Below are positions 6,587 to 13,903 of a stretch of DNA of 25,938 bases, one piece after another. The translations under genes and the position numbers were made by a program. Each line of letters opens with the position of its first letter. Position 1 is the first letter of the stretch. The DNA is taken from contig CAKZHN010000576.1 in the NCBI GenBank assembly GCA_936924235.1, forward strand, positions 1 through 25,938, given 5' to 3'. The stretch is from an uncultured Rhodoplanes sp. GTDB lineage: Bacteria > Pseudomonadota > Alphaproteobacteria > Rhizobiales > Xanthobacteraceae. The notes under the pieces were generated by a model that made no database searches, was not told where the DNA came from, and saw only the letters and a list, made by a program, of their open reading frames with translations.

Positions 6587-6751
6587 CTAGCGAAGCACAC
6601 TGGAGCTCACGGCGGCGGTCTGGCTCTCGATCTGCAAGCGTCCGTCGAGATGCCCGACGACGACTGTGCAAGCGACCAGCATGACGGCCGCGGTGATGCC
6701 GCCGAAGATCAATCCAAGAATCCCAAGACCCGCGCGGTCGGCCGTCATCAT
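6587..6751 (-). CDS. Single-span small membrane protein, 54 aa
   Basis: From the double ATG at 6751/6748 this frame encodes 54 residues with one long hydrophobic segment (LGILGLIFGGITAAVMLVAC, about residues 9-28) and a short polar C-terminal tail. The preceding minus-strand sequence has AGGGGC close to the start and AGGAAG further up. The transmembrane composition contrasts with the Arg/Pro-rich spurious frames of this region and supports a real gene. It lies 74 bp upstream of the small His/Tyr-rich exported protein on the same strand. The function is unknown; an inner-membrane location is likely. Confidence 0.55.
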   Translation of the reverse strand: MMTADRAGLGILGLIFGGITAAVMLVACTVVVGHLDGRLQIESQTAAVSSSVLR

Positions 6752-6869
6752 ACGCCCCTGAAATTTCGCTTCCTGCAGGGTTAGACGCGCGAGGCGTCCC
6801 GAAGGTTCAATGCCCGCAGACAAAAATCGCAAAAATCTGGAGACGCGCTTAACGCCGGAGCACCGGCAC

Positions 6870-6902
6870 AAAAAACATCGGGCGCCCTCGACGAGGCGCC
6901 CG
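6870..6902 (-). terminator. Rho-independent terminator of the thioesterase gene
   Basis: Read on the minus strand, an 8-bp GC stem (CGGGCGCC pairing with GGCGCCCG, 6895-6902 with 6879-6886) is followed within 3 nt by six T (A run at 6870-6875 on the plus strand). It lies 30 bp beyond the thioesterase stop. Confidence 0.85.
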
Positions 6903-6931
6903 GCGTTCCGATCGTGCCCTTTGAGGCCGCG

Positions 6932-7405
6932 CTACAGCATCGCGTAGGCGGTCGACACCATGCCGATCTGCCGGTTGTCGACCGCGCTCAGCAGCGCCAC
7001 CCGGCCGAACGCCGTGCTGCGGCCGATCCGCACGATGCGGGCATCCGCCAGCACATCGACATTCGCCGGCCGCAGGAAATGGATGGTCTGATCGATCGGG
7101 CTTGCCGGCCGCTGGCCGTTCCAGACCGCCGCGCAGGCGAGCGCCATGGCGGTGTCCGCCGTGGCCATCAGCGCCTGCGAGCACATCAGGCCGCCGCGCG
7201 CGAGCCGCACCGAGAACGGCAGCCGGACGATCACGCCGGGCTGCCAGTCCGGCCCCGCGGCCTGCGGCCGTCCCGCCTCGACCGCCTCGACCAGAAGCCC
7301 GAGTTCCTGCATCCAGGGTGGGAGCACCTCGACCAGAGCGCGACCGGCTGCCTCAATTCCGAAAACGCCGTCGGCCGCATCGAGCTGGCGCGCTTCCACA
7401 GCCAT
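6932..7405 (-). CDS. PaaI-like hotdog-fold thioesterase
   Basis: This is a 157-residue protein resembling the PaaI/4-hydroxybenzoyl-CoA thioesterase group of hotdog enzymes, which hydrolyse acyl-CoA thioesters in the cytosol. The central helix region LMCSQALMATADTAMALACAA corresponds to the family's helix bearing the catalytic acidic residue (Asp in TADTAM). It is followed by the strand QTIHFLRPAN and a paired strand VLADARIVRIGRSTAFGRVAL, the usual order for the fold. ATG 7405 follows GGAGGCG on the minus strand. The substrate is unknown. It is a single-gene unit with its own terminator, divergent from the exported protein at 7600. Confidence 0.75.
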   Translation of the reverse strand: MAVEARQLDAADGVFGIEAAGRALVEVLPPWMQELGLLVEAVEAGRPQAAGPDWQPGVIVRLPFSVRLARGGLMCSQALMATADTAMALACAAVWNGQRPASPIDQTIHFLRPANVDVLADARIVRIGRSTAFGRVALLSAVDNRQIGMVSTAYAML

Positions 7406-7599
7406 AATCGCCTCCGCCTGTCGGGCGCGTGCGCAGCTACGTGTTCGCGCGAATCAATTTTTTCGAGCCTAGGAGGGCGATTCGGAGTTTGCCAGCATTT
7501 CCAATGACTTTTCCGGAGCTAAAACTGTGGCCAACGCGCTGCCGCGCTGGAAAAGCTGTGTTACAGTGCCGCTGGGTGACTGGCGTTGGGGAGGTTCCT

Positions 7600-8091
7600 G
7601 TGAGCGTTCGTGCCTTGGCAGCCCTTTTTGATCGTTTGGGCCGGCGTACTTTTGCAGGCGTCGCAGCCGCAGCGCTGCTCACCGGGGCGTTGTGCGCGCC
7701 CGCCGCGGCAGCGAACTGGCTGGAAAAGACGCTCTATCTTTGGGGTCCCAAGTTCGACTCCCAGATTCCGGCCTGCGACAACACCTGGGCGATCGAGACC
7801 ATCCGGCACCGTTTCGCGACCACGCAGGACCGCTTCTGGAACTCCGAGCTGAGCATCCAGAGCGTCGAGCAGGTCCAGGAGGTCGCGTTCCGGCCCTGGG
7901 CCGACGGCACGATTCCGCGCCGGTTCTGCACCAGCCGGGCGCTGATCTCCGATGGCAAATGGCGCACGCTCAAATATTCGATCATCGAGGACGGCGGCAT
8001 GATCGGCGCGAGCTGGGGCGTGCAGTGGTGCGTCGTCGGCCTGGACCGCAACTGGGCCTACAACCCGGCCTGCAAGGCCGCTGGTCCCTGA
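7600..8091 (+). CDS. Exported four-cysteine protein, GTG start
   Basis: This is a 163-residue exported protein. GTG 7600 is chosen because GGGGAGG lies just upstream (7588-7594) and a full signal peptide then follows: basic DRLGRR, a hydrophobic run AGVAAAALLTGALCA, and cleavage after PAAAA. The mature domain begins NWLEKTLYLWGPKFD and has cysteines in ACDNTW, RFCTSRA, WCVVGL and ACKAAG, suitable for two disulfides. Conserved-looking Trp-rich motifs (ASWGVQWCVVGLDRNWAYN) suggest a compact periplasmic domain. I do not recognise a named family. The thioesterase is transcribed away on the other side of a 194-bp intergenic region. Confidence 0.75.
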   Translation: MSVRALAALFDRLGRRTFAGVAAAALLTGALCAPAAAANWLEKTLYLWGPKFDSQIPACDNTWAIETIRHRFATTQDRFWNSELSIQSVEQVQEVAFRPWADGTIPRRFCTSRALISDGKWRTLKYSIIEDGGMIGASWGVQWCVVGLDRNWAYNPACKAAGP

Positions 8092-8227
8092 GCAGAAGGC
8101 CGAGCAGACGGACGGTCGGGTTCCCTCAGGCATCGCCTGATCACGTTCTATTTCCATTTTGTTCTTGACTTGTTCTCCGCCATAGAGAATGCTTCTTCGC
8201 ATTGTTCTCGTGAGTGAGGGGCGTCTC

Positions 8228-9019
8228 ATGACCAGCATCGGATTTCGCGTCGTCGCGTTTGCCATCCTGCTCGTCGCCGTTGCGCTGCAGTCGGCACGGT
8301 CTCAGGACATCGTTCGAGGGAATGCGGGCCAACAGGGCTCAAGCCAAGCAGCCCCGGCCCAGCAGACCCAAGCCCAGCAGATCCCGGTTCAGGAGACTCT
8401 GGCCCAGGGCCGGCGCCGGGACAGCGGCGGACAGCAGCCGGGCCAGTTCGACTTCTACGTTCTGGCGCTGTCGTGGTCGCCGTCGTTCTGCCAGGACTCC
8501 GAGGAGCGCGGCCGCAATGGCGGCGAGCAATGCTCCACCGCGCGGCCCTACTCGTTCGTGGTGCACGGGCTGTGGCCGCAGTTCGAGCACGGCTTTCCGC
8601 AGAACTGCGAGCAGCCGGCGCCGCGGCTCAACCGCGAGCTGATGACCTCGATGCTCGATCTGATGCCAGCGCCGCGGCTGGTGTTCCATGAATGGGACAC
8701 GCACGGCACCTGCTCGGGTCTCGAGCAGCAGGCCTATTTCGATCTGGTGCGCAAGGCACGCGACACCGTGAAGATCCCCGAGGCCTACACGTCGCCGAAG
8801 GCGGCGCTCAGCGTCTCGCCGGCCGAGGTCGAAGAGGCTTTCATCAAGACCAATCCCGGCCTGTCGCGCGCCGCGATCTCGGTGACTTGCGGCAGCCCGC
8901 GGCTCGGCGAGGTCCGCATCTGCATGAGCAAGGATCTGCGCTTCCGCGACTGCGCCGAACTCGATCGTAGAGCCTGCCGCCGCGACAAGCTGACCATGCC
9001 GCCGGTGCGCGGCGGCTAG
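8228..9019 (+). CDS. Secreted ribonuclease T2 family protein
   Basis: This is a 263-residue RNase T2, an endoribonuclease that cleaves single-stranded RNA through 2',3'-cyclic phosphates. A signal peptide (about residues 1-25) targets it to the periplasm or outside. Residues 30-70 are a Gln/Ala-rich linker. The catalytic domain starts at FDFYVLALSWSPSFC. Both active-site motifs are present: CAS I FVVHGLWPQ (His113) and CAS II HEWDTHGTC (His154, Glu155, His159). Family cysteines (FCQD, NCEQ, GTCS, VTCG, ICMS) are retained. The length matches bacterial homologues plus the extra linker. TGAGGGG at 8215-8221 supports ATG 8228. Periplasmic RNA scavenging is the usual suggestion for bacterial members. 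Confidence 0.95.
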   Translation: MTSIGFRVVAFAILLVAVALQSARSQDIVRGNAGQQGSSQAAPAQQTQAQQIPVQETLAQGRRRDSGGQQPGQFDFYVLALSWSPSFCQDSEERGRNGGEQCSTARPYSFVVHGLWPQFEHGFPQNCEQPAPRLNRELMTSMLDLMPAPRLVFHEWDTHGTCSGLEQQAYFDLVRKARDTVKIPEAYTSPKAALSVSPAEVEEAFIKTNPGLSRAAISVTCGSPRLGEVRICMSKDLRFRDCAELDRRACRRDKLTMPPVRGG

Positions 9020-9036
9020 CGCTTCGCACGTGCTGC

Positions 9037-9255
9037 TCAGGGCGTCCGGTTCAAGGCGCGCAGCACCTTCTCGAGACTGTACTGGCCGCGCAGCCAATCG
9101 ATTGCCGCAAGCACGCGCGGCCCGTCGCGCTCGATCGCATCGACGCCGCGCTTGAATTCGCGCAGCGGCTGATCGAGTGCAGCAGGTCGCCGGCCGTCGA
9201 ATGACGGCCCGCCGCAGACATAAGCCACGATCGCCAGCAGAAGAACTCGACCCAT
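9037..9255 (-). CDS. Small exported protein, unknown function
   Basis: This is a 72-residue frame with a short signal-like N-terminus (MGRVLLLAIVAYVCGG) and a charged helical remainder (LDQPLREFKRGVDAIERDGPRVLAAIDWLRGQYSLEKVL). ATG 9255 follows a G-rich GGGGCGGGA on the minus strand. It lies between the RNase T2 gene, on which it converges, and rlmJ, from which it diverges. The ordered helical composition and signal peptide favour a real gene, but no family is recognised. Confidence 0.5.
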   Translation of the reverse strand: MGRVLLLAIVAYVCGGPSFDGRRPAALDQPLREFKRGVDAIERDGPRVLAAIDWLRGQYSLEKVLRALNRTP

Positions 9256-9410
9256 CGTCCCGCCCCATCGACGCTGCCGGATCGGACGCTGATGAACTGC
9301 ACGCAGCTCCCCTCGCAGCGTGCCGTCCGCGCCGGCAACCCCAGATCATTCTATTCAGCGGCGCCGGGTCTGATACACAGAACCCGCCGCATCGTTAATG
9401 GCCGCGCCCG

Positions 9411-10268
9411 ATGAACTACCGACACGCCTATCACGCCGGCAACTTCGCCGACGTCATGAAGCACGCCGCGCTGTGCCGCGTGCTGACACATCTGCGCGAC
9501 AAGCCGGCGGCGTTCCGCGTCATCGACACCCATGCCGGCGCGGGCCTCTACGATCTCGGCAGCGTGGAGGCCGGCAAGACTCTGGAATGGCGCGACGGCA
9601 TCGAGCTTCTGATGAAGAGCAAGCTCGACGCGCCGCTGCGCGCGCTGCTCGCGCCCTATCTCGACGCGGTCGCAGCCCTCAATCCGGCGGGCGCGCTCCG
9701 TGCCTATCCCGGCTCGCCGGCGCTGGTGCAGTCGTTGCTGCGGCCGCAGGACCGGCTGATCGCCTGCGAGCTCGAGCCGCAGGCCGCGGCGGCGCTGGCC
9801 GGAAATCTGCGCGGCGACGCCCGGACCAAGGCCATCGCCATCGACGGCTGGACCGCGCTCACCGCCTACGTGCCGCCCAAGGAGCGGCGCGGCCTGGTGC
9901 TGGTCGACCCGCCGTTCGAGCAGCCCCAGGAATTGTCCCGGCTCACTCAGGCTCTCGCCGCAGCGCACCGCAAATGGCCGACCGGCTGCTACCTGCTCTG
10001 GTATCCGATCAAGGATGCCGCCGAGATCACGGCCTTCGTCCGCAAGCTTTCGCGTCTCGGCATTGCAAAAATGTTGCGAATAGAACTGTTTCCCGCAACC
10101 GCAACGGACGACACCGGATTGCGCGGCAGCGGGCTGATCGCGGTCAATCCGCCATGGCGGCTTTACGACGAGCTTGAAACGCTCATGCCGGCGCTCGCCA
10201 GCGCTTTATCTCGCGGTGCAGCGTGTCGGACGACACTGGATTGGCTGACCGGCGAAATAACGAACTAA
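9411..10268 (+). CDS. rlmJ: 23S rRNA (adenine-2030-N6)-methyltransferase RlmJ
   Basis: This is a 285-residue cytosolic SAM-dependent methyltransferase. The N-terminus MNYRHAYHAGNFADVMKH is the RlmJ/YhiR signature. The SAM-binding segment DTHAGAG lies at residues 39-45. The catalytic motif DPPFE at 166-170 corresponds to DPPYE of E. coli RlmJ, which methylates N6 of A2030 in 23S rRNA and lies in the peptidyl-transferase part of the large subunit. Tyr to Phe in this motif is a conservative change seen in N6-adenine methyltransferases. The length matches the family (about 280). It appears to be a single-gene unit. Confidence 0.95.
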   Translation: MNYRHAYHAGNFADVMKHAALCRVLTHLRDKPAAFRVIDTHAGAGLYDLGSVEAGKTLEWRDGIELLMKSKLDAPLRALLAPYLDAVAALNPAGALRAYPGSPALVQSLLRPQDRLIACELEPQAAAALAGNLRGDARTKAIAIDGWTALTAYVPPKERRGLVLVDPPFEQPQELSRLTQALAAAHRKWPTGCYLLWYPIKDAAEITAFVRKLSRLGIAKMLRIELFPATATDDTGLRGSGLIAVNPPWRLYDELETLMPALASALSRGAACRTTLDWLTGEITN

Positions 10269-10480
10269 TACCTTTTCTTATACCTTTCGCCTCTTTTCAC
10301 TTCGATGGAAATAGGTCTAGCCTGAAGCCGCTGGCTTAGACGTTCCGCCTCCATGTGGGGGGTCGGCGGAGTGACAGAGGCCTCAGAGGCTGACGCTTTC
10401 TTCCGATTGAGAATGTTGGGCCGAGCCGCCGCGCCGTGGGGGATCGGTGGCGAAGCATTTGGGGGGAAGGAGTCTGTAAA
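10269..10480 (+). promoter_or_regulatory. Presumed promoter and leader of the cold-shock gene
   Basis: This 212-bp stretch has no gene. It begins AT-rich and then holds pyrimidine-rich and GC hairpin-prone segments, including GAGGCCTC near 10378 with an overlapping AGAGGCT. It ends in a very strong ribosome site, GGGGGGAAGGAG (10461-10471). Long structured leaders are typical of cold-shock genes, where they control mRNA stability and translation; that this one does so is inference. I could not identify a confident -35/-10 pair. Confidence 0.35.
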
Positions 10481-10696
10481 ATGGCCATGAGTGGTACGGT
10501 CAAATTCTTCAACGGCGAGCGCGGGTACGGCTTCATCAAGCCGGACGATGGCGGACGCGATGTGTTCGTGCACATCACCGCGGTCGAGCACGCCGGTTTG
10601 AAGTCGTTGGCCGAAGGACAGCGCATTCAATTCGAAGTCGAACCCGACAAGAAGGGCAAGGGCCCGAAGGCTGTGAACCTGGTCGTCACTGGCTGA
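10481..10696 (+). CDS. CspA-family cold-shock protein
   Basis: This is a 71-residue single-domain cold-shock protein, an RNA/ssDNA-binding OB fold. It contains GTVKFFNGERGYGFI with RNP1 (GYGFI, residues 15-19) and RNP2 (VFVHI, residues 28-32), followed by the usual GLKSLAEGQRIQFEVE strand. The length is normal for the family. The start is fixed by GGGGAAGGAG and by the canonical MAxSGTVKFF beginning. Such proteins act as RNA chaperones, either constitutively or after a temperature drop. It has no partner gene nearby. An AGCCGG/CCGGCT hairpin (10721-10738) downstream may mark the transcript end, although it has no T run. Confidence 0.97.
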   Translation: MAMSGTVKFFNGERGYGFIKPDDGGRDVFVHITAVEHAGLKSLAEGQRIQFEVEPDKKGKGPKAVNLVVTG

Positions 10697-10800
10697 CGAT
10701 CAACGCTGCCTGAATGCGCAAGCCGGGTGCTGCCGGCTAGCGTGGCGATGGTCTTACGTGCATATCGCGGCCGTTCACACGCCGCGCCGATGGTTTCTCT

Positions 10801-10915
10801 TTTCGCGAAGCCAGCCTCAACGACTTGCGGCTGGCGGCGGAATGAATTGAGATGCATATGGCGCTGCCGTCTTTCGCGCCGCCTTGTCGTCATTTCGCAA
10901 ACCCAGCCTCAAAGA
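10801..10915 (+). repeat. Imperfect 23-bp direct repeat upstream of the GST gene
   Basis: Positions 10801-10823 and 10893-10915 match at 20 of 23 bases (core CCAGCCTCAA). The second copy lies immediately upstream of the GST start and includes its weak ribosome site. The first copy overlaps a perfect GCCAGCC/GGCTGGC hairpin (10810-10835). The spacing of 92 bp suggests a local duplication of the GST leader or paired regulator sites. The remainder of 10697-10922 holds no supportable gene. Confidence 0.45.
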
Positions 10916-10922
10916 GCCGCCC

Positions 10923-11531
10923 ATGATGATCCTGCGCTCGACGCCACCCTCCCCGTTTGGCCGAAAGGTCAAGCTTGCCGCCAGTGTGCTCGGCCTGTCC
11001 GGCGAGATCAAAGTCGAAGCCGCCGACACCAACGACGACAAGGATTCGCTCAGGCAGCAGAATCCGGTCGGCAAGATTCCTGTGCTGGTGGTGGAGGACG
11101 GCTCGACGCTGTTCGACTCGCGCGTGATCCTCGAATACCTCGATCATCGTGCCGGCGGCGGCAAGATCATCCCGAAAGAGCCGGCCGCGCGCTTCGCGGC
11201 ACTGCGCCTGCAGGCGCTGGCCGATGGCGCAACCGACGCGCAGATCCTGGTGCTCTATGAGGGCCGCTGGCGGTCGCCGGAGCATCATGTCGCGAAGTGG
11301 CTCGATTATCAGAACGGCAAGATCATGCGCGCCATCGACGCGCTCGAAGCCAGTCCGCCGGCGCTCGACACGATTCCGAATGTCGGTCAGATCGCCGTGG
11401 CCTGCTTCCTCGGCCATCGTGACCTGCGCTTTGCCGGCGATTGGCGTGTCCAGCATCCCAAGCTTGTTGCCTGGCTCGACCGCTTTGCCGCGCAGGTGCC
11501 GGCCTTCGCGCAGACCAAGGTCGCCGCATAA
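10923..11531 (+). CDS. Glutathione S-transferase family protein
   Basis: This is a 202-residue GST-like protein. The N-terminal thioredoxin-fold domain (about 1-80) has the start MILRSTPPSPFGRKVKLAA with a serine at position 10 in the catalytic position. It continues with NPVGKIPVLVVEDG containing the cis-proline, and DSRVILEYLD corresponding to the Glu/Asp-Ser glutathione-binding motif. The all-helical C-terminal domain follows (FAALRLQALADGATDA...WLDYQNGKIMRAIDAL...HPKLVAWLDRFAAQVP). Such enzymes conjugate glutathione to electrophiles or reduce peroxides; the substrate is unknown. The start has two consecutive ATGs (10923, 10926). It stands alone, 226 bp after the cold-shock gene. Confidence 0.9.
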   Translation: MMILRSTPPSPFGRKVKLAASVLGLSGEIKVEAADTNDDKDSLRQQNPVGKIPVLVVEDGSTLFDSRVILEYLDHRAGGGKIIPKEPAARFAALRLQALADGATDAQILVLYEGRWRSPEHHVAKWLDYQNGKIMRAIDALEASPPALDTIPNVGQIAVACFLGHRDLRFAGDWRVQHPKLVAWLDRFAAQVPAFAQTKVAA

Positions 11532-11640
11532 CCAGCGTCGCGAAGTTCGCGAAGGTGTCTGCTGAATAAGCGCGCAACTTCGGATTTCGCGACACCAGCG
11601 ATCTCGCCTTCACGGCGCGAAGCGTGAATACTGCGCGCGA

Positions 11641-12852
11641 ATGCCTGCGCTTCGCGACATCATGGCCAGCCCCTGGATCAGTGGTCCCTGGCGCGCCGTG
11701 CTCGTGCTGGGCGTCACGCAGATCATCGCCTGGGGCACGATCTTCTACTCGCCGGTGCTGCTGGCGCCGCTGATCGCGGCCGAGCACGGCTGGTCGCTGT
11801 CGTTTGCGATGAGCGGCTTCTCGCTGGGCCTTCTGATCGCGGGCCTGGTGTCGCCCACGGTCGGCCGCTCGATCGACAGCCGCGGCGGCCATGTGGTGAT
11901 GGCGGCCGGCGCTCTCGTCAGCGCGGCGGGACTGCTGGGGCTCGCGTTGACGCACAGCGCTCCGGTCTATCTCGCGGCCTGGATCGTGCTCGGCGCGGGT
12001 CTCGGCGCTTCGCTCTACGACCCGGCCTTTGCCACGCTCGGCCGCATCTTCGGCGCTGGCGCCAGGCGGCCGATCACGCTGCTCACGCTCGCCGGCGGCT
12101 TCGCCTCGACGGCCGGCTGGCCCACGACGCACTTTCTCATCGACGCGGTCGGCTGGCGCGGCACCTACGCCGTCTATGCGCTGCTGATGGCCGCGGTCTG
12201 CGCGCCGCTCTACGCCTTTGCCCTGCCACGCGATCGCGCCACCATCGAAACGCCGAAGCCGTCACCCGGCGAGACGAGACCGGCCGCGCCACTGCTGCCC
12301 GCGCACGGTGTGGTGTTCGCACTGCTGACCGCGGCGTTCACGGCCTATGCGTTCGTGCCGTCGGCGCTGTCGGCGCACCTGCTCGCGGTCTTCCAGCGCA
12401 ACGGCATCGACGCCGCCACCGCGGTCGCGATCGGCGCGCTGTTTGGCCCGGCGCAGGTCGCGGCCCGCATCACCGAGCTGATCTTCGGCCGCGACGTCCA
12501 TCCGCTTCTGGTCGCGCGCGCTGCGGTGCTGCTGCTGGTCGCGGCGTTCCTGCTGCTCATGCTGTTCGGCATCTCGCCGCTGCGCGCCGCGGCCTTCGCC
12601 ATGATGTTCGGCGCGGCCAACGGCCTGATCACCATCACGCGCGGCGCGCTGCCGCTCGCGCTGTTCGGCGCCGACGGCTACGGCCGCACCATGGGACGGA
12701 TCAGCGGCTTCTGGCTGGCGATGCAGTCGGCGGCGCCGCTGGTGATGGCCTTCGTCATCGAGCGCCTGTCCGACGCCGCGGCACTCACCTTAGCCGCAGT
12801 CTTCACGGTCGTGGCGCTCGGCTGCTTTGCGGCGATCCGCCGGGCGGCTTAG
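11641..12852 (+). CDS. MFS transporter
   Basis: This is a 403-residue major facilitator superfamily permease with about 12 hydrophobic segments and a central polar loop (about residues 197-220, rich in Pro/Glu/Thr). The MFS motif A equivalent follows the second segment as VSPTVGRSIDSRGGHVVM, and a Gly-rich fifth segment reads VLGAGLGASLYDPAF. The substrate cannot be read from sequence; the closest impression is small-molecule efflux or organic-anion uptake. ATG 11641 and ATG 11662 are both possible starts and neither has a strong ribosome site. The stop codon overlaps the first base of a palindromic repeat. No regulator gene is adjacent. Confidence 0.9.
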   Translation: MPALRDIMASPWISGPWRAVLVLGVTQIIAWGTIFYSPVLLAPLIAAEHGWSLSFAMSGFSLGLLIAGLVSPTVGRSIDSRGGHVVMAAGALVSAAGLLGLALTHSAPVYLAAWIVLGAGLGASLYDPAFATLGRIFGAGARRPITLLTLAGGFASTAGWPTTHFLIDAVGWRGTYAVYALLMAAVCAPLYAFALPRDRATIETPKPSPGETRPAAPLLPAHGVVFALLTAAFTAYAFVPSALSAHLLAVFQRNGIDAATAVAIGALFGPAQVAARITELIFGRDVHPLLVARAAVLLLVAAFLLLMLFGISPLRAAAFAMMFGAANGLITITRGALPLALFGADGYGRTMGRISGFWLAMQSAAPLVMAFVIERLSDAAALTLAAVFTVVALGCFAAIRRAA

Positions 12853-12900
12853 CGCATGTCCCGGAAAAGTGGACACCGGTTTTCCGAAAAGGACATGCGC
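12852..12900. repeat. Palindromic interspersed element
   Basis: The arms GCGCATGTCC (12852-12861) and GGACATGCGC (12891-12900) are perfect inverted repeats. The interior also pairs (GGAAAA with TTTTCC, around a GTGGACACCGG loop), so the whole 49 bp can fold into one long hairpin. Elements beginning GCATG-TCCCGGAAAAGTGG are, from recall, frequent in intergenic DNA of Bradyrhizobium, Rhodopseudomonas and relatives. It overlaps the MFS stop codon and lies in the convergent gap before the cheZ stop, where it may act as a transcript end. Confidence 0.8.
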
Positions 12901-12911
12901 CACCTTTAAGG

Positions 12912-13628
12912 TCAGGCGTCGCCGAGGCCGCAGAAGATCTGATCGACTTCGCTCTGCGTGGCGTGGCCGCCGTCGTCGCTGAGCTTCGGACCGTTGAGGA
13001 AGCGGCTGTCGTCGTGATCGTTGCGGGCGCCCGCCAGCGGCCTGAAATGCTCGACGCGCTGCCAGATGTCGAACAACCGGCCGATCCGCTCTTCGATGAA
13101 CTTCAGCGTCGTCACCACGCTGGAGACGCGCTGGCCGGTGAGGTCCTGGAAATTGCAGACCTCGAAGATCCGCACCACGCGCTCCTGGATGTCGTGAGCC
13201 AGTGCCTGCTCGTGTCCGGGCTTCAGCGAAGCCGACAGCGCGTGCGCCGACTGATCGATCTCCTCGGCGGCCTGCAGGATCGCCTGCGTCGCGCGTTCGG
13301 TGCCTGTGACGATGGCGGCAAGCTCGCGGCTCACGCGCGACGCCTGGCCGCCGTCCTTGGTGCCGGCCACCAACGCAGCCATGTCGGCAGCGGTGCGACC
13401 GATGGCTTCCTGGATCGCGACGAGCTCCGCCTTGAAGGCTTGCGCCTCGGCCATCTCGGCCCGGGCCCGCGCCGAGAGCGGACGCTCGGCGACCTCCAGC
13501 TCGGCGGGCTTCGGCGGGATCGTTGCGAATTCGCTTTGCTGCGCTTCGCGCGCATCGGCGGATGCAACGCCGCGCGCGCGCGGACGCATGTGCTCCTCGA
13601 TGCGAAAGACCTTGCGCTGAACCGGCAT
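12912..13628 (-). CDS. cheZ: CheZ-like chemotaxis protein phosphatase
   Basis: This is a 238-residue protein resembling CheZ, which dephosphorylates CheY-P to terminate the chemotaxis signal. The long helical hairpin carries the family signature CNFQDLTGQRV. Asp162 and Gln166 correspond to E. coli Asp143 and the catalytic Gln147. The extreme C-terminus, TQSEVDQIFCGLGDA, matches the CheY-binding tail QDxVDDLLxSLGF of CheZ, with a tethering linker before it (about 200-220). The N-terminal 60 residues are charged and variable. AAGAGG supports ATG 13628. No other chemotaxis gene is in the window, so this is an orphan locus. A CtrA-like half site lies about 100 bp upstream. Confidence 0.85.
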   Translation of the reverse strand: MPVQRKVFRIEEHMRPRARGVASADAREAQQSEFATIPPKPAELEVAERPLSARARAEMAEAQAFKAELVAIQEAIGRTAADMAALVAGTKDGGQASRVSRELAAIVTGTERATQAILQAAEEIDQSAHALSASLKPGHEQALAHDIQERVVRIFEVCNFQDLTGQRVSSVVTTLKFIEERIGRLFDIWQRVEHFRPLAGARNDHDDSRFLNGPKLSDDGGHATQSEVDQIFCGLGDA

Positions 13629-13728
13629 GCACGCCTCTTACGTCGCGTCATTGTGTCGATCGACGCTTAAGATCGCGTTCATCCGGTTATGACTCCAGCA
13701 ACCAGGCACCGCGCGCCGAAACCCGCGG

Positions 13729-13736
13729 TTAACCAT
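13729..13736. promoter_or_regulatory. Possible CtrA half site (TTAACCAT)
   Basis: TTAACCAT matches the half-site form of the alphaproteobacterial CtrA motif and sits in the 275-bp divergent region, about 100 bp upstream of the cheZ-like start. CtrA controls motility and chemotaxis genes in this class. One 8-mer is weak evidence. The same region also has a perfect CCGCAATTGCGG palindrome (13783-13794) and an AACGGGA/TCCCGTT hairpin (13860-13877) just before the L,D-transpeptidase start. Confidence 0.25.
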
Positions 13737-13903
13737 GACGCGCCGCGTTGAGGGAAAATAAACCGTGATCCGACGAACCGAGCCGCAATTGCGGTGTTCC
13801 CGTGCGCGACAGCGCCGGCTTTTACCGATCAGTACATTTTTCACCATGTAGTAGGCGTTAACGGGAGCGTTCCCGTTCGGCGAAACCAGTACAGAGTACG
13901 TCG

